Assembly (NCBI RefSeq): GCF_004114915.1
Contig: NZ_CP022220.1
Span: forward strand, 1-64,000
Direction: 5' to 3'
DNA length: 64,000 nt
From: Bradyrhizobium guangxiense
GTDB taxonomy: Bacteria; Pseudomonadota; Alphaproteobacteria; Rhizobiales; Xanthobacteraceae
In this document: one piece after another, positions 20,834 to 28,876 of the stretch
Numbering within the stretch: the first letter of the stretch is position 1
Layout: each line of letters starts with the position of its first letter
Program-made: the position numbers and the translations under genes
Notes under the pieces: model-generated
What the model was told of the DNA's origin: nothing
Databases searched by the model: none
The model's input: the letters and a program-made list of their open reading frames with translations, nothing else

Positions 20834-22246
20834 ATGCGCCGCTCGCGCCATGCCAAGATCGTCGCAACCATCGGCCCGGCAACCGTCGAGCTCGACCAAC
20901 TCCGTGCTCTCGATCTTGCAGGTGCCGATACATTCCGCCTGAACTTCAGTCATGGCACCAAAGACGATCACGCGCGCGCCTTTACCGCCATTCGCGCGCT
21001 CGAGCGCGAATTCGGCCGACCCATCGGCGTGCTACAAGATCTGCAAGGCCCGAAGCTGCGCATCGGTTCGCTTGAAGAGGGTGAGCTCACGCTGCAGGCC
21101 GGCGAAACGGTCCGCTTTGTTCTGGACGGAGCAAGAGGCGGAAAGCAGGCGATCCCTCTGCCACATCCGGAGATCTTTGTAGCTGCGTATCCAGGTCAAA
21201 ATCTGCTCATCGATGACGGCCGTGTTCGCCTAAGCCTCGAAAAGCCAGGCGATGGCGACATGATAGCGCGCGTCATTGTCGGTGGAACGATCCGCGATCA
21301 AAAAGGCGTAAACGTGCCGGGAGCGTTGCTTGATATCTACCCCCTGACCAAGAAGGATCGTGACGATCTCGTCTTCGGCCTAGAGCTGGGCGTCGACTGG
21401 GTTGCCTTGTCCTTTGTTCAGAAGCCTTCAGACCTGATTGAGGCACGAGCTCTAATCGGTGAGGCAGCCGGCCTCGTCGCCAAAATCGAAACGCCAATGG
21501 CGCTTGATCACATCGATGATATCATCAAATTGTCCGACGCCCTCATGGTCGCCCGCGGCGATCTTGGGGTCGAGATTCCCCCGGAAAACGTGCCTGGCCG
21601 ACAAAAAGAGCTCATTCGTGCTTGCCGAATGGCCGCAAAGCCCGTGATCGTCGCAACCCAAATGCTTGATTCCATGGTGGCAGCGCCGACGCCGACGCGC
21701 GCGGAAGCCTCCGATGTTGCGACCGCCATCTATGATGGAGCCGATGCTGTGATGCTATCAGCCGAAACGGCAAACGGCGCTTATCCGGCCGAAGCCGTCG
21801 CCATGATGGATCGTATCATCCGGAGTACGGAGCAACATCGTCTCTATCGCTCCTTGATCAGGGCTGCGCAAGTCGACGAAGAGATTACCCCTCCACACGC
21901 TGTCGCAGCGGCAGGCGCAGATCTTGCCGCCACGATCGAGGCCAAAGCCATCATCGGCTTCACGGCGAGCGGGACGACCGCAGCCCGCATTTCGCGCAAA
22001 CGACCACCGATCCCCGTTCTTGCTCTGACGCCAGACGACATTGTGGCGCGACGCATGTGCCTGTTGTGGGGCGTCCATAGTGTCGTGGCCAGCGATCCCT
22101 CCGGCCATGAAGAAATAACCCGGATCGCGGCCGTGGCAGCGCAACGGGAAGGCTATGTGCGGTCCGGCGACTTGGCCGTCGTGGTCTTTGGCCTCCCATT
22201 CGGACAAATAGGCGCGACAAACAACGTACGCGTTGCTGTCTGCTAG
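20834..22246 (+). CDS. pyk: Pyruvate kinase
   Basis: A 470-residue pyruvate kinase making pyruvate and ATP from PEP and ADP. The start HAKIVATIGPAT, the N-terminal TFRLNFSHG, the active-site segment GLVAKIETPMALDHIDDII, MVARGDLGVEIP, and VATQMLDSM with PTPTRAEASDVATAIYDGAD are all present. Residues from ~340 form the C-terminal allosteric domain. A TTG just upstream is in frame, but the ATG with AAGGGG upstream is preferred. It is a local, probably inducible copy placed last in the Tm-1/PEP-hydrolase operon. A strong terminator follows at 22410. Confidence 0.94.
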   Translation: MRRSRHAKIVATIGPATVELDQLRALDLAGADTFRLNFSHGTKDDHARAFTAIRALEREFGRPIGVLQDLQGPKLRIGSLEEGELTLQAGETVRFVLDGARGGKQAIPLPHPEIFVAAYPGQNLLIDDGRVRLSLEKPGDGDMIARVIVGGTIRDQKGVNVPGALLDIYPLTKKDRDDLVFGLELGVDWVALSFVQKPSDLIEARALIGEAAGLVAKIETPMALDHIDDIIKLSDALMVARGDLGVEIPPENVPGRQKELIRACRMAAKPVIVATQMLDSMVAAPTPTRAEASDVATAIYDGADAVMLSAETANGAYPAEAVAMMDRIIRSTEQHRLYRSLIRAAQVDEEITPPHAVAAAGADLAATIEAKAIIGFTASGTTAARISRKRPPIPVLALTPDDIVARRMCLLWGVHSVVASDPSGHEEITRIAAVAAQREGYVRSGDLAVVVFGLPFGQIGATNNVRVAVC

Positions 22247-22405
22247 AACAGTCCGTTCGCCCTGAAACGTCTGTCGAGCCATCTTGATGTCGATCCGGAC
22301 TGCGGCGAGGCTCTACGCATGGTCGTGCACGAGATGCTCCAAGCCCGGCTGCAACTCCGGCCAGGAGCTTACATTGCCTGACGACCACGAGGCAGCTCTG
22401 CGCGG

Positions 22406-22834
22406 ATGGGCGGTTTCGGTCGAAACCGCACAGCCTTTTTAGTCGAATGCCGCTTGCAGCGAGCAGACGGGCTGTATCGCTGGCATGAGGGCCTCAGCGG
22501 CAGGCATCTGCGTGCCGCCCGCGGCCTGTTGAACTGGTCCGTCAAGGAAGTGGCCCAGCGGGTGTGCGTCTCCACGGCGATCATCTGGCGGATCGAGGAG
22601 TACAGCGACACACCAATGTCCGACGCGCAGAGGGAAAGCTTGAGAAAGACCTTTGTCGATGCAGGAATCAAAGTTACCCTTCCGGTCGTAGGCAAGCCCC
22701 GGTGTTCAGCCGCGATGACGCTCCATCGGCAAATCGAGATGGCTATCAATCGTTATCTTTTTTGCAGCGCAGGAGGGCAGCGCCGGTCTCAAGAATCAAC
22801 AAAATTGAGCTTCCGGCAGCTTCTCCTCGTGTGA
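22406..22834 (+). CDS. Small helix-turn-helix (XRE-like) regulator, start uncertain
   Basis: Up to 142 residues. A compact HTH is visible at about residues 31-90: GRHLRAARGLLNWSVKEVAQ, then RVCVSTAIIWRIEEY and AQRESLRKTFVDAGIKV, the layout of small Cro/CI-type proteins common in rhizobia. The first ATG lies inside the terminator hairpin of the upstream pyk gene, so the real start is probably later (for example TTG at 22454). The residues before the HTH look non-native. Its stop overlaps the GTG of the lrgA-like gene, so it may control the LrgAB pair. Confidence 0.6.
   Translation: MGGFGRNRTAFLVECRLQRADGLYRWHEGLSGRHLRAARGLLNWSVKEVAQRVCVSTAIIWRIEEYSDTPMSDAQRESLRKTFVDAGIKVTLPVVGKPRCSAAMTLHRQIEMAINRYLFCSAGGQRRSQESTKLSFRQLLLV
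22410..22441 (+). terminator. Intrinsic terminator of the pyk operon
   Basis: A perfect 9-bp stem GCGGTTTCG (22410-22418) with CGAAACCGC (22421-22429) and a 2-nt spacer is followed by ACAGCCTTTTT. It lies 164 bases after the pyruvate kinase stop and overlaps the first codons of the following open frame. Confidence 0.75.
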
Positions 22835-23235
22835 AAGTGCTACTCAGGTGCCCCATGCTGGCAAGTCTCGGTCTTATCCTCCTCTGCCAATTGATCGGAG
22901 AGGCCATTACGCGCGGGTTCGGCCTGCTGCTGCCTGGTCCGGTCGTCGGGCTCCTGCTGCTGTTGATTTTGCTGCTCGTCCGTGACCGTTTCGCAATCAT
23001 CGCTCAAGGACCGCTGCGAAACGGCGGCGTTGAGACTGCCAGCAGGGGGCTGCTCAACAATCTGTCTCTCCTGTTTGTCCCGGCCGGCGTGGGTGTCGTG
23101 GAAAAACTCGATCTCATTTATGCTCATGGGATAGCAATTGTGTTGATTCTTGCCCTTTCCGTCGTAGTGACCCTTCTCGCGACCGTGCTAACGTTTCGCC
23201 TGGTCAGCCGGCTGTTCGGTCATGAGGCGCCATGA
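22831..23235 (+). CDS. lrgA: CidA/LrgA family membrane protein
   Basis: About 134 residues with four hydrophobic segments, including LGLILLCQLIGEAITRGFGL, PGPVVGLLLLLILLLV and LNNLSLLFVPAGVGVV, which are hallmark LrgA/CidA regions (holin-like). The GTG start overlaps the upstream HTH stop; an ATG at 22855 is possible. The stop overlaps the LrgB start (ATGA). LrgA/LrgB pairs have been linked to murein hydrolase control and, in other bacteria and plants, to transport of small acids such as pyruvate or glycolate. The latter would fit the pyruvate kinase next door, as inference. Confidence 0.85.
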   Translation: MKVLLRCPMLASLGLILLCQLIGEAITRGFGLLLPGPVVGLLLLLILLLVRDRFAIIAQGPLRNGGVETASRGLLNNLSLLFVPAGVGVVEKLDLIYAHGIAIVLILALSVVVTLLATVLTFRLVSRLFGHEAP

Positions 23236-23954
23236 AGGACCATGCATTCTCGCTCTGGGTCTATCTGTCGCAATCGCCTCTGCTTTGGCTGACGATCACC
23301 TTACTGGTTTATGCAGTCTCGGAAGCGCTGTCGCTTGCCCTCCACCGACATCCGCTCGCCAATCCTGTTCTCCACGCGGTCTGGATCATCGGCGTGTTTC
23401 TGTTCGTGACCAGCACGCCATATCCGGTCTATTTTAGCGGAGCGCAGTTCGTACATTTCTTGCTCGGCCCAGCCACAGTCGCGCTCGCTATCCCGCTCTA
23501 CGAGAACCGCAGGATCGTCCTTGCCTCGATCGTGCCAATGCTGGCAGCCCTCGTTGTGGGCTCGGTCACAGCGGCCGCGTCGATTGTGCTGCTTGCGAAA
23601 GCTGCAGGCTTGCCGCGCGATGTTGTACTGTCCCTTGCGCCTAAGTCCGTGACAGCCGCGGTCGCAATGGGGATCAGCGAAACACTGCACGCCGACCCTT
23701 CTCTGACCGCCGTCGCGGTGATCCTCACGGGGATCATGGGAGCGATCATTGTCACGCCATTGATGAATTGGAGTGGTATCATTGATTTTCGTGCGCGTGG
23801 TTTTGCCGCGGGCATCGCCGCGCACGGCATTGGTACCGCGCGAGCGTTTCAGGTGGACGAGGTTGCGGGCGTGTTCTCGGGGATTGCGATGAGCCTGAAC
23901 GCGCTGGTTACGTCTTTGCTCGTCCCTCTCGCAGTCACACAATTGTTGCGATAA
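23232..23954 (+). CDS. lrgB: LrgB family membrane protein
   Basis: 240 residues with several membrane helices. The C-terminal half has the family signature (VVLSLAPKSVTAAVAMGISE near residue 135, and FAAGIAAHGIGTARAFQVDE near 195). It is translationally coupled to lrgA and forms the standard two-protein LrgAB system. It converges with the LysR gene on the minus strand; no clear terminator lies between them. Confidence 0.9.
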   Translation: MKDHAFSLWVYLSQSPLLWLTITLLVYAVSEALSLALHRHPLANPVLHAVWIIGVFLFVTSTPYPVYFSGAQFVHFLLGPATVALAIPLYENRRIVLASIVPMLAALVVGSVTAAASIVLLAKAAGLPRDVVLSLAPKSVTAAVAMGISETLHADPSLTAVAVILTGIMGAIIVTPLMNWSGIIDFRARGFAAGIAAHGIGTARAFQVDEVAGVFSGIAMSLNALVTSLLVPLAVTQLLR

Positions 23955-24032
23955 GCCACCGCGCATGGCCGTTCTGACGAGGCCCATCCTCACTTTTTCG
24001 GATAGCCAAACCATCGCGGCAACGAGCGATAC

Positions 24033-24929
24033 TTACTGGGAGGAAAGGCTAGCTTCGCCTCCGAGCTGGGCGACGATCCAATCGGCAAAAGCGCGCACCG
24101 CCGAGCGTTGCCGGCTGGCGCGCGGATAAATTAGCCTGTGACCGACGTATCGAATATCGGTTGCGCGGCCGGCCAATGGAGCAACCAGTCGTCCGCTAGC
24201 CAATTCGCGCTCCGCTAGAAGCGTTGATTCCAAGGCTACTCCCAGTCCTTCGGCGGCGGTTGCAATCGCCAGGAAACTTCGATCGAATCTCATGCCGTGA
24301 ATCGCTGGAGCTTCCAATCCATTGGCGGCGAACCACTGATGCCATTGAACTTGCTTCACGTCTGAACGGATCAATGTCTGATCCAGGAGGTCGATCGGCT
24401 TCTTGATTGATTTTGCAAGCTTCCGGGAGCATAGGGGAGTGACTGTTTCCTCTGGCAGAGGAACAATCTCGACGCCCTCCGCCCTCGGCGGACCGTAAAC
24501 GATGTCGACATCGAAATCATCGTTACTGAAACGCGCATAGTCTGTGCTGGCAGCCAAGCGAACTTCTAGCTTCGGATGGGCTGCAAGAAACTGCGCCAGT
24601 CGTGGCGTTAGCCATTGCGCTGCAAAGCTCGGAGCGGAGTGAACCCGCACCAACTGCGGACCACGAGCAGCGACTTCCTCCAAGCCGCGGCGGAGCTGAT
24701 CGAATGCAGCGCCGGTATGTCGCATCAGGTTCTCGCCGGCCGGCGTGAGCCGCACCGCGCGTGCACTGCGCTCGAAGAGAACGGTCCGGAGCGTGTCCTC
24801 CAGCTTACGGATTGCATGACTGACTGCACTTGGCGTCAGGTGAAGCTCATTCGCCGCATCGCGAAACGATCCGGTGCGGGCCGCCGCCTCAAAGGCGCGA
24901 ATTGCCGATATCGGAACATTCGAGAGCAT
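24033..24929 (-). CDS. LysR-type transcriptional regulator (GcvA-like)
   Basis: 298 residues. The N-terminal winged HTH (IRAFEAAARTGSFRDAANEL, then HLTPSAVSHAIRKLED) is followed by a periplasmic-binding-protein-like effector domain. The start MLSNVPISAIRAFEAAA resembles GcvA-type members. It is divergent from the SDR/transketolase/TRAP operon with 109 bases between them, the classical layout for control of the neighbour. A T-N11-A dyad sits nine bases before its start. The effector is probably a substrate or intermediate of that operon. Confidence 0.92.
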   Translation of the reverse strand: MLSNVPISAIRAFEAAARTGSFRDAANELHLTPSAVSHAIRKLEDTLRTVLFERSARAVRLTPAGENLMRHTGAAFDQLRRGLEEVAARGPQLVRVHSAPSFAAQWLTPRLAQFLAAHPKLEVRLAASTDYARFSNDDFDVDIVYGPPRAEGVEIVPLPEETVTPLCSRKLAKSIKKPIDLLDQTLIRSDVKQVQWHQWFAANGLEAPAIHGMRFDRSFLAIATAAEGLGVALESTLLAERELASGRLVAPLAGRATDIRYVGHRLIYPRASRQRSAVRAFADWIVAQLGGEASLSSQ

Positions 24930-24937
24930 CGCATAAG

Positions 24938-24950
24938 TGAACCAGATTCA
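24938..24950. promoter_or_regulatory. LysR-box candidate (T-N11-A)
   Basis: TGAACCAGATTCA is a dyad (TGAA-N5-TTCA) matching the T-N11-A pattern. It lies in the divergent region between the LysR gene and the SDR gene, close to the LysR start, which fits autoregulation plus control of the operon. Confidence 0.5.
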
Positions 24951-25038
24951 TCGACCCATGACAACTGTGCGCTTGTCGGCGCGGAGAGCGAGGGTCATTC
25001 CTAGCATTGTCAAGGAAAACAATTTGCGGGAGGAACTG

Positions 25039-25788
25039 ATGCTGCTCAGCGGGAAGACAGCCATCATTTCGGGCGCGGCCTCGCCGCGGGGGATCGGGCT
25101 CGCCACCGCCCGGCGGTTTGCCTCCGAGGGCGCTCGGGTCGCAATCCTCGATATCGATGCCGGAGCCGCGGCAGGGGCAGCAGCCACTCTTGGCAAGGAA
25201 CACCTCGGTTTGCGCTGCGACGTCGCTGACAAATCGTCCTGCGAGCGGGCAGTTGCAAGCGCGGTCGAGGCATTCGGTGGTATCGATATACTGATCAACA
25301 ATGCCGGCATTCCCCAGCCGGTGAAGCTCCTGGACATATCAGCCGCCGATTGGGATCGCATTCAAGACGTCAATCTCAAAGGCGTTCTCTTCCTCTCCCA
25401 GGCCGTGATCCCGCATATGCGTGCGCGGAAGTCCGGATCGATCGCATGCATGTCGTCGGTGTCGGCCCAGCGTGGCGGCGGAATTTTTGGGGGACCACAC
25501 TATTCGGCAGCGAAAGCCGGCGTTCTTGGTTTAGCCAAGGCCATGGCTCGCGAGTTCGGTCCTGACAACATCCGCGTCAACTGCGTCACGCCTGGCCTGA
25601 TCGGCACCGATATCACGGCCGGCAAGCTGACTGATGAAATGCGTGCGAAAATTCTGGAAGGCATTCCACTCAATCGTCTCGGCACCGCAGAAGATGTCGC
25701 CGGCATCTACACTTTTCTGGCCTCCGATCTCTCCGCGTACGTCACTGGTGCCGTGATCGACGTCAATGGCGGCATGCTCATCCACTGA
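25039..25788 (+). CDS. Short-chain dehydrogenase/reductase
   Basis: A 249-residue SDR. The cofactor motif is SGAASPRGIGLATA near residue 11, with an Asp after beta-2 (ILDIDAG, NAD preference), NNAG near 88, catalytic Ser in SSVSAQ and YSAAK near 154. The frame extends upstream to 24937, but the ATG at 25039 has GGGAGGA at good spacing and starts the typical SDR N-terminus. It opens an operon with a split transketolase and TRAP transporter. It probably oxidises the imported compound to a ketose-like intermediate, as inference. Confidence 0.9.
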   Translation: MLLSGKTAIISGAASPRGIGLATARRFASEGARVAILDIDAGAAAGAAATLGKEHLGLRCDVADKSSCERAVASAVEAFGGIDILINNAGIPQPVKLLDISAADWDRIQDVNLKGVLFLSQAVIPHMRARKSGSIACMSSVSAQRGGGIFGGPHYSAAKAGVLGLAKAMAREFGPDNIRVNCVTPGLIGTDITAGKLTDEMRAKILEGIPLNRLGTAEDVAGIYTFLASDLSAYVTGAVIDVNGGMLIH

Positions 25789-25812
25789 GCCAGCAAGAGA
25801 AGGTCCAGATCG

Positions 25813-26664
25813 ATGGAAGCGCCGACCAAAACGTTGACCAACACGCCCAAGCTGGCGGACCGCGCCTATAACATTCGCCGCAATGCGCTGCGCATGGGGG
25901 AAGTTCAGGGCCAAGGCTATATCGCTCAGGCGCTCGATATCTCCGACGTTCTCGCCGTGGCTTACTTTCACGCGATGCGCTATCGGCCGGAGGATCCGAC
26001 CTGGGAGGAACGCGATCGCTTCCTGCTCTCAAACGGGCACTACGCTATTGCGCTTTATGCGGCTTTGATAGAAGCGGGGATCGTCCCCGAGGAAGAGCTT
26101 GAGACCTATGGCAGTGACGAGAGCCGCTTGCCAATGTCGGGCATGGCCTCCTACACGCCCGGAATGGAAATGTCGGGTGGCTCGCTCGGCCTCGGGCTCA
26201 GCATTGCTGTCGGCATGGGCCTTGGCCTCAAACGCAAAAGGTCCGAGGCGCGGGTATACACCTTGTTCTCCGACGGCGAGCTCGACGAGGGCTCCGTGTG
26301 GGAGGCCATCCAGTCGGCGGCCCACTACAAGCTGGACAACCTGATCGGCATTGTCGATGTCAACAACCAGCAGGCCGACGGTCCCTCGACGCAAGTCATG
26401 GCCTTCGAACCCTTGGTCGACAAGCTCCAGGCATTCGGCTGGTTCGTACAACGTATCGATGGCAATGATCTCGATGCCGTGCTCGCAGCATTCGACCGTG
26501 CAAAGTCGCATCCCGAGCCGAAGCCGCGAATGATCGTCGCCGACACCCTCATGGGGAAGGGCGTTCCTTTCCTCGAGCAGCGCGAGAAGAACCATTTCAT
26601 TCGCGTCGAGCAGCACGAATGGCAACTTGCCCTTGCCGCGCTGGAAGCCGGGAGGCAGGCATGA
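25813..26664 (+). CDS. Transketolase, N-terminal (ThDP-binding) subunit
   Basis: 283 residues equal to the first half of transketolase. It has LSNGHYAIALYAALIEAG near residue 75, GGSLGLGLSIAVGMGLGLK near 122, and the ThDP/Mg motif SDGELDEGSVWEAIQSAAHY near 154 followed by DVNNQQADGP. It needs the next gene product to make a complete active site at the subunit interface. Stop and start overlap (ATGA). Split transketolases of this kind act on non-standard ketoses in several catabolic gene clusters (for example apulose-4-phosphate transketolase AptA/AptB). The substrate here is unknown. Confidence 0.9.
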   Translation: MEAPTKTLTNTPKLADRAYNIRRNALRMGEVQGQGYIAQALDISDVLAVAYFHAMRYRPEDPTWEERDRFLLSNGHYAIALYAALIEAGIVPEEELETYGSDESRLPMSGMASYTPGMEMSGGSLGLGLSIAVGMGLGLKRKRSEARVYTLFSDGELDEGSVWEAIQSAAHYKLDNLIGIVDVNNQQADGPSTQVMAFEPLVDKLQAFGWFVQRIDGNDLDAVLAAFDRAKSHPEPKPRMIVADTLMGKGVPFLEQREKNHFIRVEQHEWQLALAALEAGRQA

Positions 26665-27671
26665 AGACCGTCAGATCAGCACCGCAAGCGGGCAAGCCGC
26701 GCCTAACCACCTCTGCCATGATCGCCTCGATTGCGGCCGAGGGCCAAAAGACGAAGCCAGCGCCGTTCGGACATGCACTCGTCGAACTGGCACGGAGCCG
26801 GCCAGAGGTGGTCGGCATGACCGCCGATCTCGGCAAATACACCGACCTGCACATCTTCGCCAAGGAATTTCCAGACCGCTATTACCAGATGGGCATGGCC
26901 GAGCAACTTTTGTTCGGAGCAGCCTCCGGACTCGCCGCAGAGGGCTTCATGCCCTTTGCGACGACATATGCCGTGTTCGCATCGCGGCGCGCCTACGATT
27001 TCATTCATCAGACCATTGCGGAGGAAGACCGCAACGTGAAAATCGTCTGCGCCTTGCCCGGCCTGACCTCGGGCTATGGCCCAAGTCATCAAGCCGCCGA
27101 GGATCTCGCGTTGTTTCGGGCCATGCCAAATATGACGGTGATCGACCCCTGCGATGCCAGTGAAATCGAGCAGGTGGTGCCAGCCATAGCCGCGCATCAA
27201 GGTCCAGTCTACATGCGCCTGCTGCGCGGCCAGGTGCCTGTCGTTCTGGATGAATACGACTATAAGTTCGAGCTTGGAAAGGCCAAGCTGATCCGTGATG
27301 GCAAGGACGTCCTGATCATCTCGTCCGGCATCATGACCATGCGGGCACTCGAGGCCGTCCAAGCTTTGAAGGATGACCGCGTGGATGCAGCGGTGCTGCA
27401 TGTTCCAACCATCAAGCCCCTCGACGCAGAGACTATCCTGCGTGAGGCCAGCAAGCCGGCACGGCTTGTCGTCGTTGCCGAAAATCACACGACCATTGGT
27501 GGCCTCGGCGAAGCAATTGCCGCACTCCTCTTGCGTTCTGGGGCACATCCGCCTTTCCGCCAGATCGCATTGCCGGACGAATTTCTCGACGCCGGCGCGC
27601 TTCCAACGCTGCACGACCGTTACGGGATTTCCACCGCAGAGGTCGCAAGGCAAATCAAACAGTGGCTTTAG
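26661..27671 (+). CDS. Transketolase, C-terminal (pyrimidine-domain) subunit
   Basis: 336 residues matching the second half of transketolase. It has GMTADLGKYTDLHIF, YYQMGMAEQLLFGAASGLAA with the catalytic Glu that activates ThDP, GLTSGYGPSHQAAEDLALFR, and a C-terminal domain with VVVAENHTTIGGLGEAIA. The ATG at 26661 overlaps the N-terminal subunit stop. Together the two chains are ~620 residues, close to the one-chain CbbT. The TRAP transporter begins 179 bases downstream, probably in the same unit. Confidence 0.9.
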   Translation: MKTVRSAPQAGKPRLTTSAMIASIAAEGQKTKPAPFGHALVELARSRPEVVGMTADLGKYTDLHIFAKEFPDRYYQMGMAEQLLFGAASGLAAEGFMPFATTYAVFASRRAYDFIHQTIAEEDRNVKIVCALPGLTSGYGPSHQAAEDLALFRAMPNMTVIDPCDASEIEQVVPAIAAHQGPVYMRLLRGQVPVVLDEYDYKFELGKAKLIRDGKDVLIISSGIMTMRALEAVQALKDDRVDAAVLHVPTIKPLDAETILREASKPARLVVVAENHTTIGGLGEAIAALLLRSGAHPPFRQIALPDEFLDAGALPTLHDRYGISTAEVARQIKQWL

Positions 27672-27850
27672 CGCCGCTGGGCTGAGGTCCAACAAGCTGT
27701 ACTCAACGTTGCCCGCCGCACCTTGCAGCGGCGAACGCTGGCTTTTGCCCAAATGCCGGCACTCAAGACGCGGGCACACGAATGAGCGGAACGGCTGCGC
27801 CGCCTGCGCTGAGATCGCCACCGCTAGGTAAATAGAACGAGGAGGAAGAC

Positions 27851-28876
27851 ATGAGCGTATCGAAACGCAGAGATATCAGCCGGCGTTCCCTGTTGAAAGC
27901 TGCAACGGCCGTACCTCTCTGCGCAATTCTCACTCGACCGGCATCTGCGGCCGAATTCGTTTATAAATTTGCAACCGGCCAGGATCCGACGCATCCGGTG
28001 AACGTCCGCGCGCAGGAAGCCATCCAACGCATTCTAGAGGCTACCAGTGGCCGGCTCGAGATCAGGCTGTTTCCGGCCAACCAGCTCGGGTCCGACACCG
28101 AGCTCATGACCCAGGTCCGCAGCGGCGGCGTCGAATTCTTTAATCAGTCCTCTTCGATCCTCGCCACCCTGGTCCCAAGTGCGGGCCTGGTGAACACCGG
28201 CTTCGCGTTTACTGACTACGATAGCGTTTGGAAAGCTATGGACGGAGATCTCGGAACCTACATCCGGACGCAGATTGCCAAAACTCCGATCATGGCGGTT
28301 TCCAAAGCGTGGGATAACGGCTTTCGTCAGGTGACTTCTTCCGGACGTGAGATCCGCAGCCCTGACGATCTAAAGAATTTCCAGATCCGCGTCCCCCCGG
28401 CGCCGCTTTTGACCTCGCTTTTCAAGGCGCTTGGAGCCGGCCCGACGCCTATTAACTTCAACGAGGTCTACTCCGCGTTACAGACCAAAGTCGTGGACGG
28501 CCAGGAGAATCCGTTGCCGATCATTGCAACCGCCCGCCTCTACGAAGTGCAAAGCACGTGCAGCCTGACCGGGCACGTTTGGGACGGATACTGGATCCTC
28601 GCCAACAAGCGCGCATTCGAGCGCTTACCGAAGGATGTTCAGGAGGTCGTGACCCGCGAACTAGATCGCTCCGCCGTCGATCAGCGGGCTGATATCGCAA
28701 AGCTCAGCCAGTCCTTGCGCACCGATCTGTCGGCCAAAGGTCTCAAATTTATCGAAGTCGATCGCGCCGCCTTCCGACAAGCCTTGTCCAAGACTAGCTT
28801 CTACTCCGACTGGAAGGGCAAATTCGGCGAGGAGGCGTGGTCGCAGCTCGAAAAAGCGGCGGGGCAGCTGTCATGA
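27851..28876 (+). CDS. TRAP transporter substrate-binding protein (DctP family)
   Basis: A 341-residue periplasmic binding protein. The N-terminus has a twin-arginine signal (SRRSLLKAATAVPLCAILT, cleavage near ASAAEF), unlike the Sec signals of the ABC binding proteins here. The TRAP family segment EIRSPDDLKNFQIRVPPAPL near residue 176 contains the conserved Arg that holds a carboxylate, and NEVYSALQTKVVDGQENP follows. Ligands of this family are usually organic or sugar acids. The ATG has AGGAGGAAG upstream. The stop overlaps the next start. Confidence 0.9.
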   Translation: MSVSKRRDISRRSLLKAATAVPLCAILTRPASAAEFVYKFATGQDPTHPVNVRAQEAIQRILEATSGRLEIRLFPANQLGSDTELMTQVRSGGVEFFNQSSSILATLVPSAGLVNTGFAFTDYDSVWKAMDGDLGTYIRTQIAKTPIMAVSKAWDNGFRQVTSSGREIRSPDDLKNFQIRVPPAPLLTSLFKALGAGPTPINFNEVYSALQTKVVDGQENPLPIIATARLYEVQSTCSLTGHVWDGYWILANKRAFERLPKDVQEVVTRELDRSAVDQRADIAKLSQSLRTDLSAKGLKFIEVDRAAFRQALSKTSFYSDWKGKFGEEAWSQLEKAAGQLS

